Positions 7,682 through 16,000 of a DNA stretch of 16,947 bases are shown here, piece by piece. The position numbers were made by a program, and so were the translations under genes. Numbering within the stretch: the stretch's first letter is position 1; each line of letters begins with the position of its first letter. The stretch covers positions 1 through 16,947 of the forward strand of contig JAQVEY010000009.1 of the NCBI GenBank assembly GCA_028697515.1, written 5' to 3'. The stretch is from Bacteroidales bacterium. Lineage in GTDB: Bacteria; Bacteroidota; Bacteroidia; Bacteroidales; ML635J-15. Under the pieces are notes generated by a model. That model saw nothing but the letters and a program-made list of their open reading frames with translations. It had not been told where the DNA came from and did not search any database.

Positions 7682-7695
7682 CAGATAAATATCTG
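7682..7695. repeat. Dyad upstream of dnaA (6-2-6)
   Basis: CAGATA and TATCTG arms separated by AA, about 170 nt before the dnaA start. It is the fourth symmetric element in the region. Function is unknown. Confidence 0.3.
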
Positions 7696-7760
7696 AAAGA
7701 CAGAAGTTTGTGGTAGTTTAAAATTGTTAGATTTATAATAAGAAAGCCTGAAGAGAAAAG

Positions 7761-7789
7761 TTTGTATTATTTAAATTAAGGAGAATTTG
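7761..7789 (+). promoter_or_regulatory. Candidate dnaA promoter
   Basis: TTTG at 7761-7764, then 17 nt, then AGAATTTG at 7782-7789, which matches TAnnTTTG except for the first T. Spacing is at the short end of that reported for Bacteroidota promoters (TTG, 17-23 nt, TAnnTTTG). It would give a 5' leader of about 70 nt. Other promoters further upstream are possible. Confidence 0.35.
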
Positions 7790-7867
7790 TTTTTCTGTGG
7801 TAAAATATTGAAGATTTGTTACTGAAATTAAGTTTTTAGTAGAAAAATTGAAAAATAAAAAAATTAA

Positions 7868-9295
7868 ATGGCGAAAAAGTGTGAAGAAATATGGGATAAG
7901 TGTTTACAAATCATAAAGGATAATGTTCCTAAGAATAGTTATCGTACATGGTTTGAGCCAATTATTCCTTTAGATATTACAGAAAATGTGCTGACAATTC
8001 AAGTCCCAAGTACTTTTTTCTATGAATTCATTGAAGAGCAATTTTTGGATTTATTGAAAAAGACTCTACATAAAGTAATAGGTCAAGATGCAAAATTGGA
8101 ATACCATGTTGTAATGGAAAACAATTCGAATTCAGAAAGACCTTATACTCTAAGAATTCCTGCTAAAGACAAGACTATACTTGTTAATCATCCTGTTCAG
8201 ATGCCATTGGATCTTGAAGCTAATTCAATTGTTAATCCTTTTATTATTCCTGGAATAAAGAAAGTTCATGTTGATCCGCATTTGAACTCTGAATATACAT
8301 TTGATAATTTTGTTGAAGGAGAATGTAATCGTTTGGCAAGATCTGCAGGTTATGCTGTTGCTCAAAACCCGGGAGGAACAGCTTTTAATCCATTATTTGT
8401 TTACGGAGGCTCAGGTCTTGGTAAAACCCACCTTGCTCAAGCTATTGGTATTGAAGTGAAGAGAGTTATGCCCGAAAAAGTGGTTCTTTATGTGGATGCC
8501 AATAAGTTCCTTACACAATATATGGAAGCTACTCGTAACAATAATCGTAATGATTTTATACATTTTTATCAAATGATAGATGTATTGATTGTTGATGATG
8601 TTCAGTATTTTTCAAAGAAAGAAGGTACTCAGGAAGTATTTTTCCATATTTTCAATCATCTGCATCAGCACAGCAAACAATTGATTCTAACTTCGGATAA
8701 GCCGCCGGTCGAGTTGAATGGCATGGAACAGAGGTTATTATCAAGATTTAAATGGGGGCTTTCAGCTGATTTGCAGGAACCTGATTTTGAAACTAGGATA
8801 AAAGTTCTTAAGAAGAAAACATATAAAGATGGAATAGTAATAAAAGAGGAAATACTTGAATATATTGCTTCTCACATTACTAATAATATTCGCGAACTTG
8901 AAGGAGCTCTCATTTCATTGTTAGCTCAATCTACATTGAATAAAAAGGAAATTACGATGGAGCTTGCGAAAGATATGATCGACAAGCTTGTTAAGAGTAC
9001 TCGTCGTGAAATTTCTATTGATTATATTCAAAAGGTCGTTTGCAATTACTTCTCTATGCCTGTTGACTTACTTAGTTCAAAAACAAGAAAAAGAGAAATC
9101 GTGCAAGCTCGACAAATCGCAATGTTTTTTGCGAAAAGTATGACAAAGGCATCTCTTGCTTCTATTGGTGCTTCTATAGGAGGTAAAGATCATGCAACAG
9201 TTCTTCATGCTTGTAAAACCGTAAATAATCTTCTTGAAACAGACAAACGTTTTAAGTCTGATTTAGAAGAAATAGAAAAAAGACTTAAAATGTAA
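7868..9295 (+). CDS. dnaA: Chromosomal replication initiator DnaA
   Basis: A full-length, 475-residue AAA+ initiator that binds DnaA boxes and opens the origin. Domain I (about 1-80) carries the conserved W9 and NSYRTWFEPI. A linker follows to about 140. Domain III has NPLFVYGGSGLGKTHLAQAIG with Walker A at 180-187, Walker B LIVDD at 240-244, the ILTSDKPP sensor segment (273-280), and LLSRFKWGL with R293 as the likely arginine finger. Domain IV ends with the DNA-binding signature IGGKDHATVLHA (437-448). The ATG at 7868 leads directly into domain I. A long AT-rich leader with several dyads precedes the gene and a strong hairpin follows the stop, so it is probably mostly monocistronic. Divergent from it is the operon with the dNTP hydrolase. 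Confidence 0.98.
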   Translation: MAKKCEEIWDKCLQIIKDNVPKNSYRTWFEPIIPLDITENVLTIQVPSTFFYEFIEEQFLDLLKKTLHKVIGQDAKLEYHVVMENNSNSERPYTLRIPAKDKTILVNHPVQMPLDLEANSIVNPFIIPGIKKVHVDPHLNSEYTFDNFVEGECNRLARSAGYAVAQNPGGTAFNPLFVYGGSGLGKTHLAQAIGIEVKRVMPEKVVLYVDANKFLTQYMEATRNNNRNDFIHFYQMIDVLIVDDVQYFSKKEGTQEVFFHIFNHLHQHSKQLILTSDKPPVELNGMEQRLLSRFKWGLSADLQEPDFETRIKVLKKKTYKDGIVIKEEILEYIASHITNNIRELEGALISLLAQSTLNKKEITMELAKDMIDKLVKSTRREISIDYIQKVVCNYFSMPVDLLSSKTRKREIVQARQIAMFFAKSMTKASLASIGASIGGKDHATVLHACKTVNNLLETDKRFKSDLEEIEKRLKM

Positions 9296-9302
9296 TTATA
9301 AT

Positions 9303-9330
9303 TGTGGGGCATCAAAGCCCCATATTTTTA
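9303..9330 (+). terminator. Intrinsic terminator of dnaA
   Basis: TGGGGC (9305-9310) pairs with GCCCCA (9317-9322) around the loop ATCAAA. A G-T and a T-A pair can extend the stem to 8 bp, and ATTTTTAT follows. The stem is GC-rich in an AT-rich setting and begins 8 nt after the dnaA stop. The ATG of the transporter gene lies only a few bases after the T run. Confidence 0.85.
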
Positions 9331-9334
9331 TCCT

Positions 9335-10210
9335 ATGATCTGGTTACTTTTTAGTATTTTATCATCCGCAGGAATTTATGTGATTTTTAAATTTGTTGAT
9401 AAAGGAAAAATGCCTTTATTAAATATTATCATTATTAATTATTTGATAGCATCAGTTTTTGGCTTTTTATTAGCAGGAGAGTTCCCTATTCAAAAAATAT
9501 TAAATGCTGAATGGCTTTATACTGGTCTTGTGTTAGGAGTTTTACTGATATTCCTTTTTTTTATGGTAGGTTTATCTTCGGCAAAAGCTGGTATATCAAT
9601 TACAACTGTTGCCTGTAAAATGGCAGTGGCTATTCCAATGACTTTTGCAATTATAGCATATAAAGAGAGTGTAGGAGTTGTTAAAATTATTTCGATAGCA
9701 TTGGCAATTTTGGCGGTTATTCTTAGTGTCTATAAGAAAAGTACAAGTAATGACAAATTAAACAGATTGACAATCTTATTGCCTTTGGTTCTTTTTCTCG
9801 GAATGGGGATGGAAAATTCGCTTTTGATTTTTTCAAAAGAAAAGTATATTAATGCCGATATAAGCTCGGTTTATACAGCAAGTTTATTTAGTGTAGCTTT
9901 AGTTTCAGGATTAATATTGATTTGTTTTAAGCCTAAATTGTTGAAAAATTTTCAAAATCCTAAGATTTGGTTTACTGGTACTTTGTTAGGATTGGCAAAT
10001 TTTGGATCAATTTATTTCGTTTTAAGAACATTAAATTCGGGTATCTTTACCAATTCAGTAACCTATGGTATTATAAATATTGGTATTGTTACAATTAGTG
10101 TATTAATTGGTACACTCTTTTTTAAAGAGAAATTGACTAAAATAAATATTTCCGGAGTTGTGATTTCAATAATTGCGATAATATTACTTAGTTTTTCTGA
10201 TTCGTTATAA
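9335..10210 (+). CDS. DMT-superfamily (EamA-type) membrane transporter
   Basis: A 291-residue polytopic inner-membrane protein with about ten hydrophobic segments, starting with WLLFSILSSAGIYVIFKFV and ending with ISGVVISIIAIILLSFSDSL. It has the two-fold layout of EamA/DMT carriers: five helices, a charged loop (YKKSTSNDKLNR), then five more. Such proteins export or import small metabolites; the substrate cannot be told from sequence. I start it at the ATG at 9335. The frame stays open back to a TTG at 9302, but that stretch is the dnaA terminator hairpin and would add a non-membrane peptide ahead of the first helix. Its stop overlaps the next ATG as TAATG. Transcription must come from read-through of the terminator or a promoter in or before it. 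Confidence 0.85.
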   Translation: MIWLLFSILSSAGIYVIFKFVDKGKMPLLNIIIINYLIASVFGFLLAGEFPIQKILNAEWLYTGLVLGVLLIFLFFMVGLSSAKAGISITTVACKMAVAIPMTFAIIAYKESVGVVKIISIALAILAVILSVYKKSTSNDKLNRLTILLPLVLFLGMGMENSLLIFSKEKYINADISSVYTASLFSVALVSGLILICFKPKLLKNFQNPKIWFTGTLLGLANFGSIYFVLRTLNSGIFTNSVTYGIINIGIVTISVLIGTLFFKEKLTKINISGVVISIIAIILLSFSDSL

Positions 10211-10815
10211 TGATTGATAAGTATAAAACGATAGAAGATTGCTCAGAGGGATTTTATTCTGACAAAGGAAGTAAATTTTTGGCTTTCGCCTATCCTGTTA
10301 AGACAGAAGGGGAGATAAAGCAACTTTTAAATGATACAAAGAAAAAATATCACGATGCTCGTCATTATGTGTATGCATATATTATTGGTTATAAGCAGGA
10401 AAATTATAGGGCAAATGATGATGGAGAACCTACAAATAGTTCGGGAATGCCAGTATTGGGACAAATTCGTTCTTTCGGGCTAACAAATGTACTAATTATA
10501 GTGGTGAGATATTTTGGCGGTACAAAACTTGGAATCCCGGGTCTGATAAATGCATATAAATCTGCTGCTAAAGATGCAATTGAGAAGGCTAAAATTGTTG
10601 ACAAATCAATTACTCATCGTTATCTCATTAGTTTTGACTATTCTGAAATGAATTTTGTTATGAAACTACTTAAGGATTGCAAAGCAGAGATAAAAAAGCA
10701 AGATTTTGGAGAAATGTGTAAAATAATTATCGAAATAAGTATATCTTTACATGAGGATTTAGTAAAAGCCATAAGTCAAAATATAAAAATTAAGATTGAA
10801 GATTTCAATGAGTAA
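10210..10815 (+). CDS. YigZ/IMPACT family protein (UPF0029)
   Basis: A 201-residue cytoplasmic protein. The N-terminal UPF0029 domain is clear: GSKFLAFAYPV (20-30), HDARHYVYAYIIG (48-60), NDDGEPTNSSGMPVL (69-83) and VVRYFGGTKLGIPGL (98-112). The C-terminal domain (about 135-201) has the alternating strand-helix pattern of the DUF1949 ferredoxin-like domain found in YigZ. Relatives include eukaryotic IMPACT, which regulates GCN2, and E. coli YigZ; the bacterial function is not settled. It starts one base inside the upstream stop (TAATG) and its own stop is overlapped by the next gene, so it is in the middle of a tightly coupled operon. Confidence 0.9.
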   Translation: MIDKYKTIEDCSEGFYSDKGSKFLAFAYPVKTEGEIKQLLNDTKKKYHDARHYVYAYIIGYKQENYRANDDGEPTNSSGMPVLGQIRSFGLTNVLIIVVRYFGGTKLGIPGLINAYKSAAKDAIEKAKIVDKSITHRYLISFDYSEMNFVMKLLKDCKAEIKKQDFGEMCKIIIEISISLHEDLVKAISQNIKIKIEDFNE

Positions 10816-11359
10816 GTTTTTAGCAAAATTATTTATTAAGGCAGGAAGATGGAAATATAATGATTTTCCTGATGTTAAGAAAGCTGTTGTATTGATGGCT
10901 CCGCATACTAGTATGTGGGATTTTGTTTTGGGGAAAATGTATTTTGCAATGCATGGTCATAGACCAATTGTGCTAATAAAGAAAGAAGCCTTTGTATGGC
11001 CTTTTGGTTTTTTTCTAAAAAAAATGGGGGGAATTCCAGTGGACAGAGGGAAAAGAACTGGATTGACAGATATGGCCATTGATTCCTTTGCAAAGGCCGA
11101 GGATCGTTTTTATTTGGTTATTACTCCTGAAGGAACACGAAAGAAAACAAAAAACTGGAAAAAGGGATTTATTAGAATTGCCAAGGCTGCTAATGTGCCA
11201 GTTATTATGGGCTTTCTTGACTGTTCTAAAAGAAATATGGGTATTTTGGGATTACTTGATTTGTCGGGAACAGATGAAGAAATAATGGAAAGACTTAAAA
11301 AGCACTATTTGGGATTTACAGGAATTTATAAAAATAAATTTGAAACAGGATATGAATAG
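10808..11359 (+). CDS. Lysophospholipid acyltransferase-like (PlsC family) protein
   Basis: A 183-residue protein with the acyltransferase motifs in order: H33-TSMW-D38 (the HX4D catalytic pair), a KKEAFVWPFGFFLKKMGG segment with GGIPVDRGK (74-82), TPEGTR (106-111) and VPVIMGFLD (130-138). Family members transfer an acyl chain to a lysophospholipid or related acceptor at the inner membrane; this short version lacks an obvious N-terminal transmembrane helix. The exact acceptor is unknown. The ATG at 10808 is chosen over a TTG at 10796: it gives an 8-nt overlap (ATGAGTAA) with the upstream stop, like other junctions in this window. Its own stop overlaps the nitrilase start by 8 nt. Confidence 0.85.
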   Translation: MSKFLAKLFIKAGRWKYNDFPDVKKAVVLMAPHTSMWDFVLGKMYFAMHGHRPIVLIKKEAFVWPFGFFLKKMGGIPVDRGKRTGLTDMAIDSFAKAEDRFYLVITPEGTRKKTKNWKKGFIRIAKAANVPVIMGFLDCSKRNMGILGLLDLSGTDEEIMERLKKHYLGFTGIYKNKFETGYE

Positions 11360-12125
11360 TATAAAAATTTCTGCATTACAAACTAATATTGTTTGGGAAA
11401 ATCCTGAAGAAAATGTTAAGAATATCAGGAATTTAGTCTTTTTAAACCCAGGTGCTGACTTATATGTATTGCCTGAGATGTTTAATACTGGTTTTACTGA
11501 TAATGTTGAATTATTTGGTGAAAATATTGAAGGTAAAACAGTTAAAGAACTGAAAGAAATATCTAGGATTAGTGAAGCTGCAATTTGTGGTTCTATTGTG
11601 TTAAAAGAAAATGATAAATATTATAACGCTTGTTTATTTATTAGACCTGATGGGACTGTTGATATTTATAAAAAGAGACATCTGTTCAAATATGGCGGGG
11701 AGGGAGATATGTTTAGTAAAGGAAATGAAAGAGTCGTTGTAGATTATTTGGGATGGCGTATTATATTAATGGTATGTTACGATTTAAGATTTCCTGTGTG
11801 GAGTAGAAACTGCGATGATTATGATTTGATGATATATGTAGCAAACTGGCCTGCAAGTCGTAGATATATTCATGATATTCTTTTAAAAGCAAGAGCCATT
11901 GAGAACCAGAGTTATCTGGTATCATGTAATAGAGTAGGAGAGGATGGGAAGAATATAAGATACAATGGAGGTTCGTATATTATTGATTATAAAGGGGAAA
12001 TAATTATTGCTGCACAAGATAATAATGTGGAAGTTATTAATTCAGAGCTTTCTTTAGATGATTTAAATATATATAGAAAAAATTTCCCTGCACAAAATGA
12101 CAGGGAAATTTTCAAAATTATTTAA
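11352..12125 (+). CDS. Nitrilase-family omega-amidase (YafV-like)
   Basis: A 257-residue carbon-nitrogen hydrolase with the complete Glu-Lys-Cys triad: E42 in YVLPEMFNTGF, K108 in YKKRHLF and C142 in MVCYDLRFPVW. Downstream segments YVANWPASR and ARAIENQSYLVSCNRVG are typical of the omega-amidase/YafV subgroup, which hydrolyses 2-oxoglutaramate or 2-oxosuccinamate to the 2-oxoacid and ammonia. Substrate is inferred from the subgroup. The ATG at 11352 gives an 8-nt ATGAATAG overlap with the upstream gene and places the first strand (IKISALQTNIVW) at the start; an upstream TTG at 11340 is less likely. The last 15 codons contain a perfect hairpin, and only 3 nt separate its stop from that of the convergent porP-like gene. 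Confidence 0.9.
   Translation: MNSIKISALQTNIVWENPEENVKNIRNLVFLNPGADLYVLPEMFNTGFTDNVELFGENIEGKTVKELKEISRISEAAICGSIVLKENDKYYNACLFIRPDGTVDIYKKRHLFKYGGEGDMFSKGNERVVVDYLGWRIILMVCYDLRFPVWSRNCDDYDLMIYVANWPASRRYIHDILLKARAIENQSYLVSCNRVGEDGKNIRYNGGSYIIDYKGEIIIAAQDNNVEVINSELSLDDLNIYRKNFPAQNDREIFKII
12079..12112. terminator. Bidirectional terminator hairpin inside the nitrilase 3' end
   Basis: AAAATTTCCCTG (12079-12090) and CAGGGAAATTTT (12101-12112) are perfect 12-nt inverted repeats around a 10-nt loop. Read on the minus strand the stem runs into TTTTTT (down to about 12075), a good intrinsic terminator for the porP-like transcript, although it lies within the coding sequence of the convergent gene. 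On the plus strand the stem ends in TTTT but then CAAAATT, so termination is weaker there. Confidence 0.75.
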
Positions 12126-12128
12126 ACA

Positions 12129-13040
12129 TTAGTATTTTCTTTCACCAAGACTTTTGGCACCAACAGGTAATCTATAAGTAACCATAAGTTCGTATGATCC
12201 ATTTTGATAAGAAGCGATATCGGAAGTGGCAAAGTCTGCAGCAATTCCAAAATCGAATTCTTTATATCGTACTCCCAGCATAGAGACAATATCACCGCAG
12301 GTTCTATATGATAACCCCACCCAATAATTATCAAGATAAATACACTTTACATTTAAATCGAGTTGTGAAGGAGCTTTAAAACTTGTCTTGATTAAAGCAG
12401 ATGGTTCAAGGTCAAACTCTGGGTCCAATTCAAATTTGTATCCTCCCATAATATTGAAATGTCTTACAAGTCTACCCATATGAATTTCTTCTCCTCCGAT
12501 TTTGATAGGAAGACCAATCATTTGATTAGCAGAGATGCCAGCAAAATAATCTTCATGGTACAAGTAAACACCGAAGTCTGATTCAGGTACTATTCTTGAT
12601 TCTTGTGTTCCGTAGATATTAGGATCTTCAGGATCTAATGCAACAAGCTCAGTGTAATCAAGCTGGTATTGGAATAGCTGAAAAGATAGTCCGAATGATA
12701 ATTTGGCTTCGTCGAATATTGGCAAGAAATACGAATAATTCAGATTAATACCAATTTTCTGTTCATGCCCAAATCTATCAACAAATAAAATTCCACCTAC
12801 ACCCATGTTGTATTGTGTAAAACAATAATGAGCATTCAGCATCTGGGTCGAAGGAGCGTTTTCAAATCCTACCCATTGCTGTCTGACTAATAATTGAATA
12901 GGTATATCTGGTTCGCTACCCGTTACGCCAGGATTTACAAGCATTCTGTTAAACATATATTGACTATATACAGGGAGTTGCTGAGCACTAATAACTCCAA
13001 AAATCCCTATTGCGAATATTATTAAAATTAACTTTTTCAT
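12129..13040 (-). CDS. PorP/SprF-family T9SS outer-membrane protein
   Basis: A 303-residue exported beta-barrel-like protein. The signal peptide MKKLILIIFAIGIFGVISAQ is followed by the family's N-terminal hallmark SQYMFNRMLVNPGVTGS. The rest is alternating aromatic strands (SYFLPIF, FGLSFQLFQY, FGVYLYHEDYFAGISANQMIG, FNIMGGYKF) and a terminal strand ELMVTYRLPVG, as in outer-membrane PorP/SprF proteins. By family knowledge, SprF-like proteins are dedicated partners for type-B cargo: Flavobacterium SprF is needed for surface delivery of the SprB adhesin. Here the gene lies 12 nt after the giant type-B adhesin gene on the same strand, so that adhesin is the likely client. Its terminator is within the convergent nitrilase gene. 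Confidence 0.9.
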   Translation of the reverse strand: MKKLILIIFAIGIFGVISAQQLPVYSQYMFNRMLVNPGVTGSEPDIPIQLLVRQQWVGFENAPSTQMLNAHYCFTQYNMGVGGILFVDRFGHEQKIGINLNYSYFLPIFDEAKLSFGLSFQLFQYQLDYTELVALDPEDPNIYGTQESRIVPESDFGVYLYHEDYFAGISANQMIGLPIKIGGEEIHMGRLVRHFNIMGGYKFELDPEFDLEPSALIKTSFKAPSQLDLNVKCIYLDNYWVGLSYRTCGDIVSMLGVRYKEFDFGIAADFATSDIASYQNGSYELMVTYRLPVGAKSLGERKY

Positions 13041-13052
13041 ATCTGTAAATTA

Positions 13053-16000
13053 TTAACGGATTAAACTAATAGTACCTTTATATGTTATTTCATCGTCTAA
13101 GATAAGTATAAATACATAGGAGCCCGATGGAAGATTTCTACCTTTTCGCATACCATCCCATCTATTTATTACTTCTGCATATTCGAAACCTGTTCCTTCA
13201 AATTCAAATACTTCATCACCCCAGCGAGTAAATATTACTATACTTACTTTATTAAATGCTTCAACACCTTGTATTTTCCAGTTATCATTATATCCATCAG
13301 CATCAGGTGTAATTACTGTTGGTATTTTTAGATCTGCAGGCACTACAATTATTATAGTAGTATCTGAATCTCCGCATTCGCCTGGTATTGTATAAATAAT
13401 CTGGAATTCGCCTATTCCAGATAGTTCAGGGTCAAACATATATAATGTATCAATCCCCATTCCTATCCATAAGCCACCATCATCAACCACCTCAATTTCT
13501 ACAGGTTCGTCATTATGTTTAAGAGTATCCAATGGAGTGATTGTAGCATCAGCCCATTCTGCAACTGTTATATAGATAGTATCTGCATCTGAGCAAGGAC
13601 CAACATAGAAATATATTATTTCATGAGTTCCAACTCCTGCATCGTAAATGCTGAATTCTCCTGTCAAAGGATTAACTCCTTCTCCAAGCCACAATCCTCC
13701 GGGTGGAACAGATTCAAGTAGAATTGTGTCATCATCATAACAGTAGTAATTATCTTCAGTAGTTATTTCTGCAGGTATTTTTTCTAAGACATCAATAGTA
13801 ATTTGGGAACTGTCACTACATACCCCAATAATTGTATATTGGATAGTATGACTACCTATGCCAGCTAAAAACGGGCTAAATAATCCTGTAGTATCAACAA
13901 CAGCAGTTCCTGACCATAGACCTCCATTTTCAGCAGCCTCTAAGAGAACTACTGGTGTGTCTTCGCAGAATGGACCTGCTGGTGTTATAGTAGCATCAGG
14001 AGATTGATTTACAATGATTTCTACCTGGTCTGAATCTCCACAAGGACCTTCAAGTCCATAAGTAATAGTATGATTTCCCGCACCAGCCACACTAGGATTA
14101 AAGGTTCCTGCAATAGTGTCAGTAATTCCAGGACCATTCCAAATTCCACCTGTTGTGGCGGCTGTAAGTGTTATCTCATCATCATCGGTACACATTGCTG
14201 ATACTCCGTCTATTGTTGCATCAAAATCGCCGTAAACACTTATAGTAATAGTGTCATCATCGAAACATGTACGGTCAATAGTGTAAATAATTTCGTGGTC
14301 ACCAGCACCTGCATCATCAGGAATAAAAATACCAGCATCAGGATCAAATATTCCGGGACCTGTCCAAACTCCACCTTCTTCTGCTCCAACAAGGGTTATA
14401 GTATCATTATTTCCTAAACAGAATGGCCCTGCAGGTGTGATTGTAGCATCAGGAGCTAAAAATACAACAATAAAAGCGTCATCAGATGCATTTCCGCATA
14501 CACTTGTAAAAGTATAAAAGACTTGATGCATTCCTGGGCCTGCTGCTTCGGGTGAAAATACACCAAGAGAAGCATTTATAATACCAGGACCATTCCAAAC
14601 TCCTCCGCTAATTGAAGCTGTCAGAGTTACAGGTAAATCATTTGAACATAAAGGATCTATTTCGTCGATAGTAACTGTTGGAACTAAAAATACTGTAACA
14701 ATAGCATTATTTGTACACCCGTTATCATCCATATAAGTTATTGTTGCAGACCCTTCTGCAATTGCTGTAACAATGCCAGTGTTATCAACAGTTAAAATGT
14801 CTGTGTCATCTGATGTCCATGGGGTAGTTGGGTGAGGTGTCCCAGACCCTGTTAAAGTTGTAGTTTGTCCAATTTCACAGATTACCAGATTTCCTGTGAT
14901 AACAGGAGTAGGTAGTATTGTAAGTACAACTGCAATTCTATCGCTTGAACATCCGTTCTCCAAATCAATTGCAGCAACATAATAAGTATAAGTGCCAGAA
15001 GTAGTTACATCAGGGGTATAAGAATTTGTTTCGATTGCTAATGGAATTCCTCCGTATTGACTATCATACCAATTTATCTGATAATCTTCAGCAGGCAAAG
15101 GAGAGTCAACTGTTAAAGCAGGAACTACTTCTCCGGGACAAATTTCCTGATTTTGAGGATTTGTTGGTTCTTCAACATCTATACCTTCACAATCGCAATC
15201 AGGAGCAGGAATAAATAGACTGGTAACACAAGCTGAATTATCTGCTGTTATTGTTACATCAGATTCAATTGGAATATCAATTATACTTGTTCCGTCAATT
15301 GTTCCAGCGGTTGTAGAAATAGAACCTGTTGTATAGGTAAATTCAACTGTATAAGTCAGAAAACCTGGATCACAATGCACTCCTGTAATCAATAAATCTG
15401 TATTTTCATAAATACTTAATTCAAAGCTCTGTTCATTATCACAAGTTACTTGAGAATCATAAATATATAATGTAATTGGATATGTTGGATAATCTCCGAA
15501 ATTTATTGTTTCTCCCTCGCCATAGGCTGTTCCATTACCGCCAGTCTCTGTATAGTAAGATTGGTTTCCGGTCAAATGATTTCCTTGAATTGCAGGGAAT
15601 TGAAAATTGTCGCAAACAGATTGATCATCCATAGCAGTAATCTGCGGAGATTGATACATTGTTAAACTGAAGCTTTCTTCATCGTCACAAATTCCATTAA
15701 TATCATAGATGTATAAAGTTACTGGATATGAGCCGAAATCGGTATAATCGATTATTTGTCCGCCGGTAAATGAAGTTCCACCACCGTCAGACCATGTATA
15801 ATATGCTTCGTTTCCGCTAAGGTATGTGCCGGTTATGACAGGTAATTGGTATGAATCGCAATGTGTCTGATCTGCCAGAACGTCAATATCAGGAAACATA
15901 GAAATTGTCAGGCTGAAGCTTTCTTCATCAGCACAAGGACCTTCAGTGTCATAGATATATAATGTTACAGGATATGTGCCAAAGTCTTCATAATTTAGTA

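Larger units (their letters stand above)
7341..7867. other. Long intergenic region between the LOG operon and dnaA
   Basis: About 527 nt without a supported gene, between divergent transcription units. It is very AT-rich, with an A-rich stretch at about 7569-7599. It must hold the promoters for dnaA and for the minus-strand operon. Four short dyads stand out and are listed separately. I found no TTATCCACA DnaA box on either strand. The nearest are two TGTGGTA segments (7709-7717 and 7796-7804), each differing from TGTGGATAA by two or more bases, so I do not call an origin here. Small ATG-initiated frames exist (for example 7642-7716, 24 codons) but nothing supports them. Confidence 0.6.

Noticed and set aside
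7642..7716. 24-codon open frame upstream of dnaA
   Set aside because: Short frames are expected in this much AT-rich sequence; it has no recognisable start context, motif or hydrophobic segment.
7341..7867. Chromosomal origin next to dnaA
   Set aside because: No TTATCCACA-type DnaA box cluster is visible on either strand; only two poor TGTGGTA matches. GC-skew of the full chromosome would be needed.
9302..9334. TTG start giving an 11-residue N-terminal extension of the DMT transporter
   Set aside because: The stretch is the dnaA terminator hairpin; the ATG at 9335 starts directly ahead of the first membrane helix.
11079..11285. Alternative plus-strand frame inside the acyltransferase gene
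   Set aside because: It overlaps the TPEGTR motif region of the real gene in another frame and has no support.
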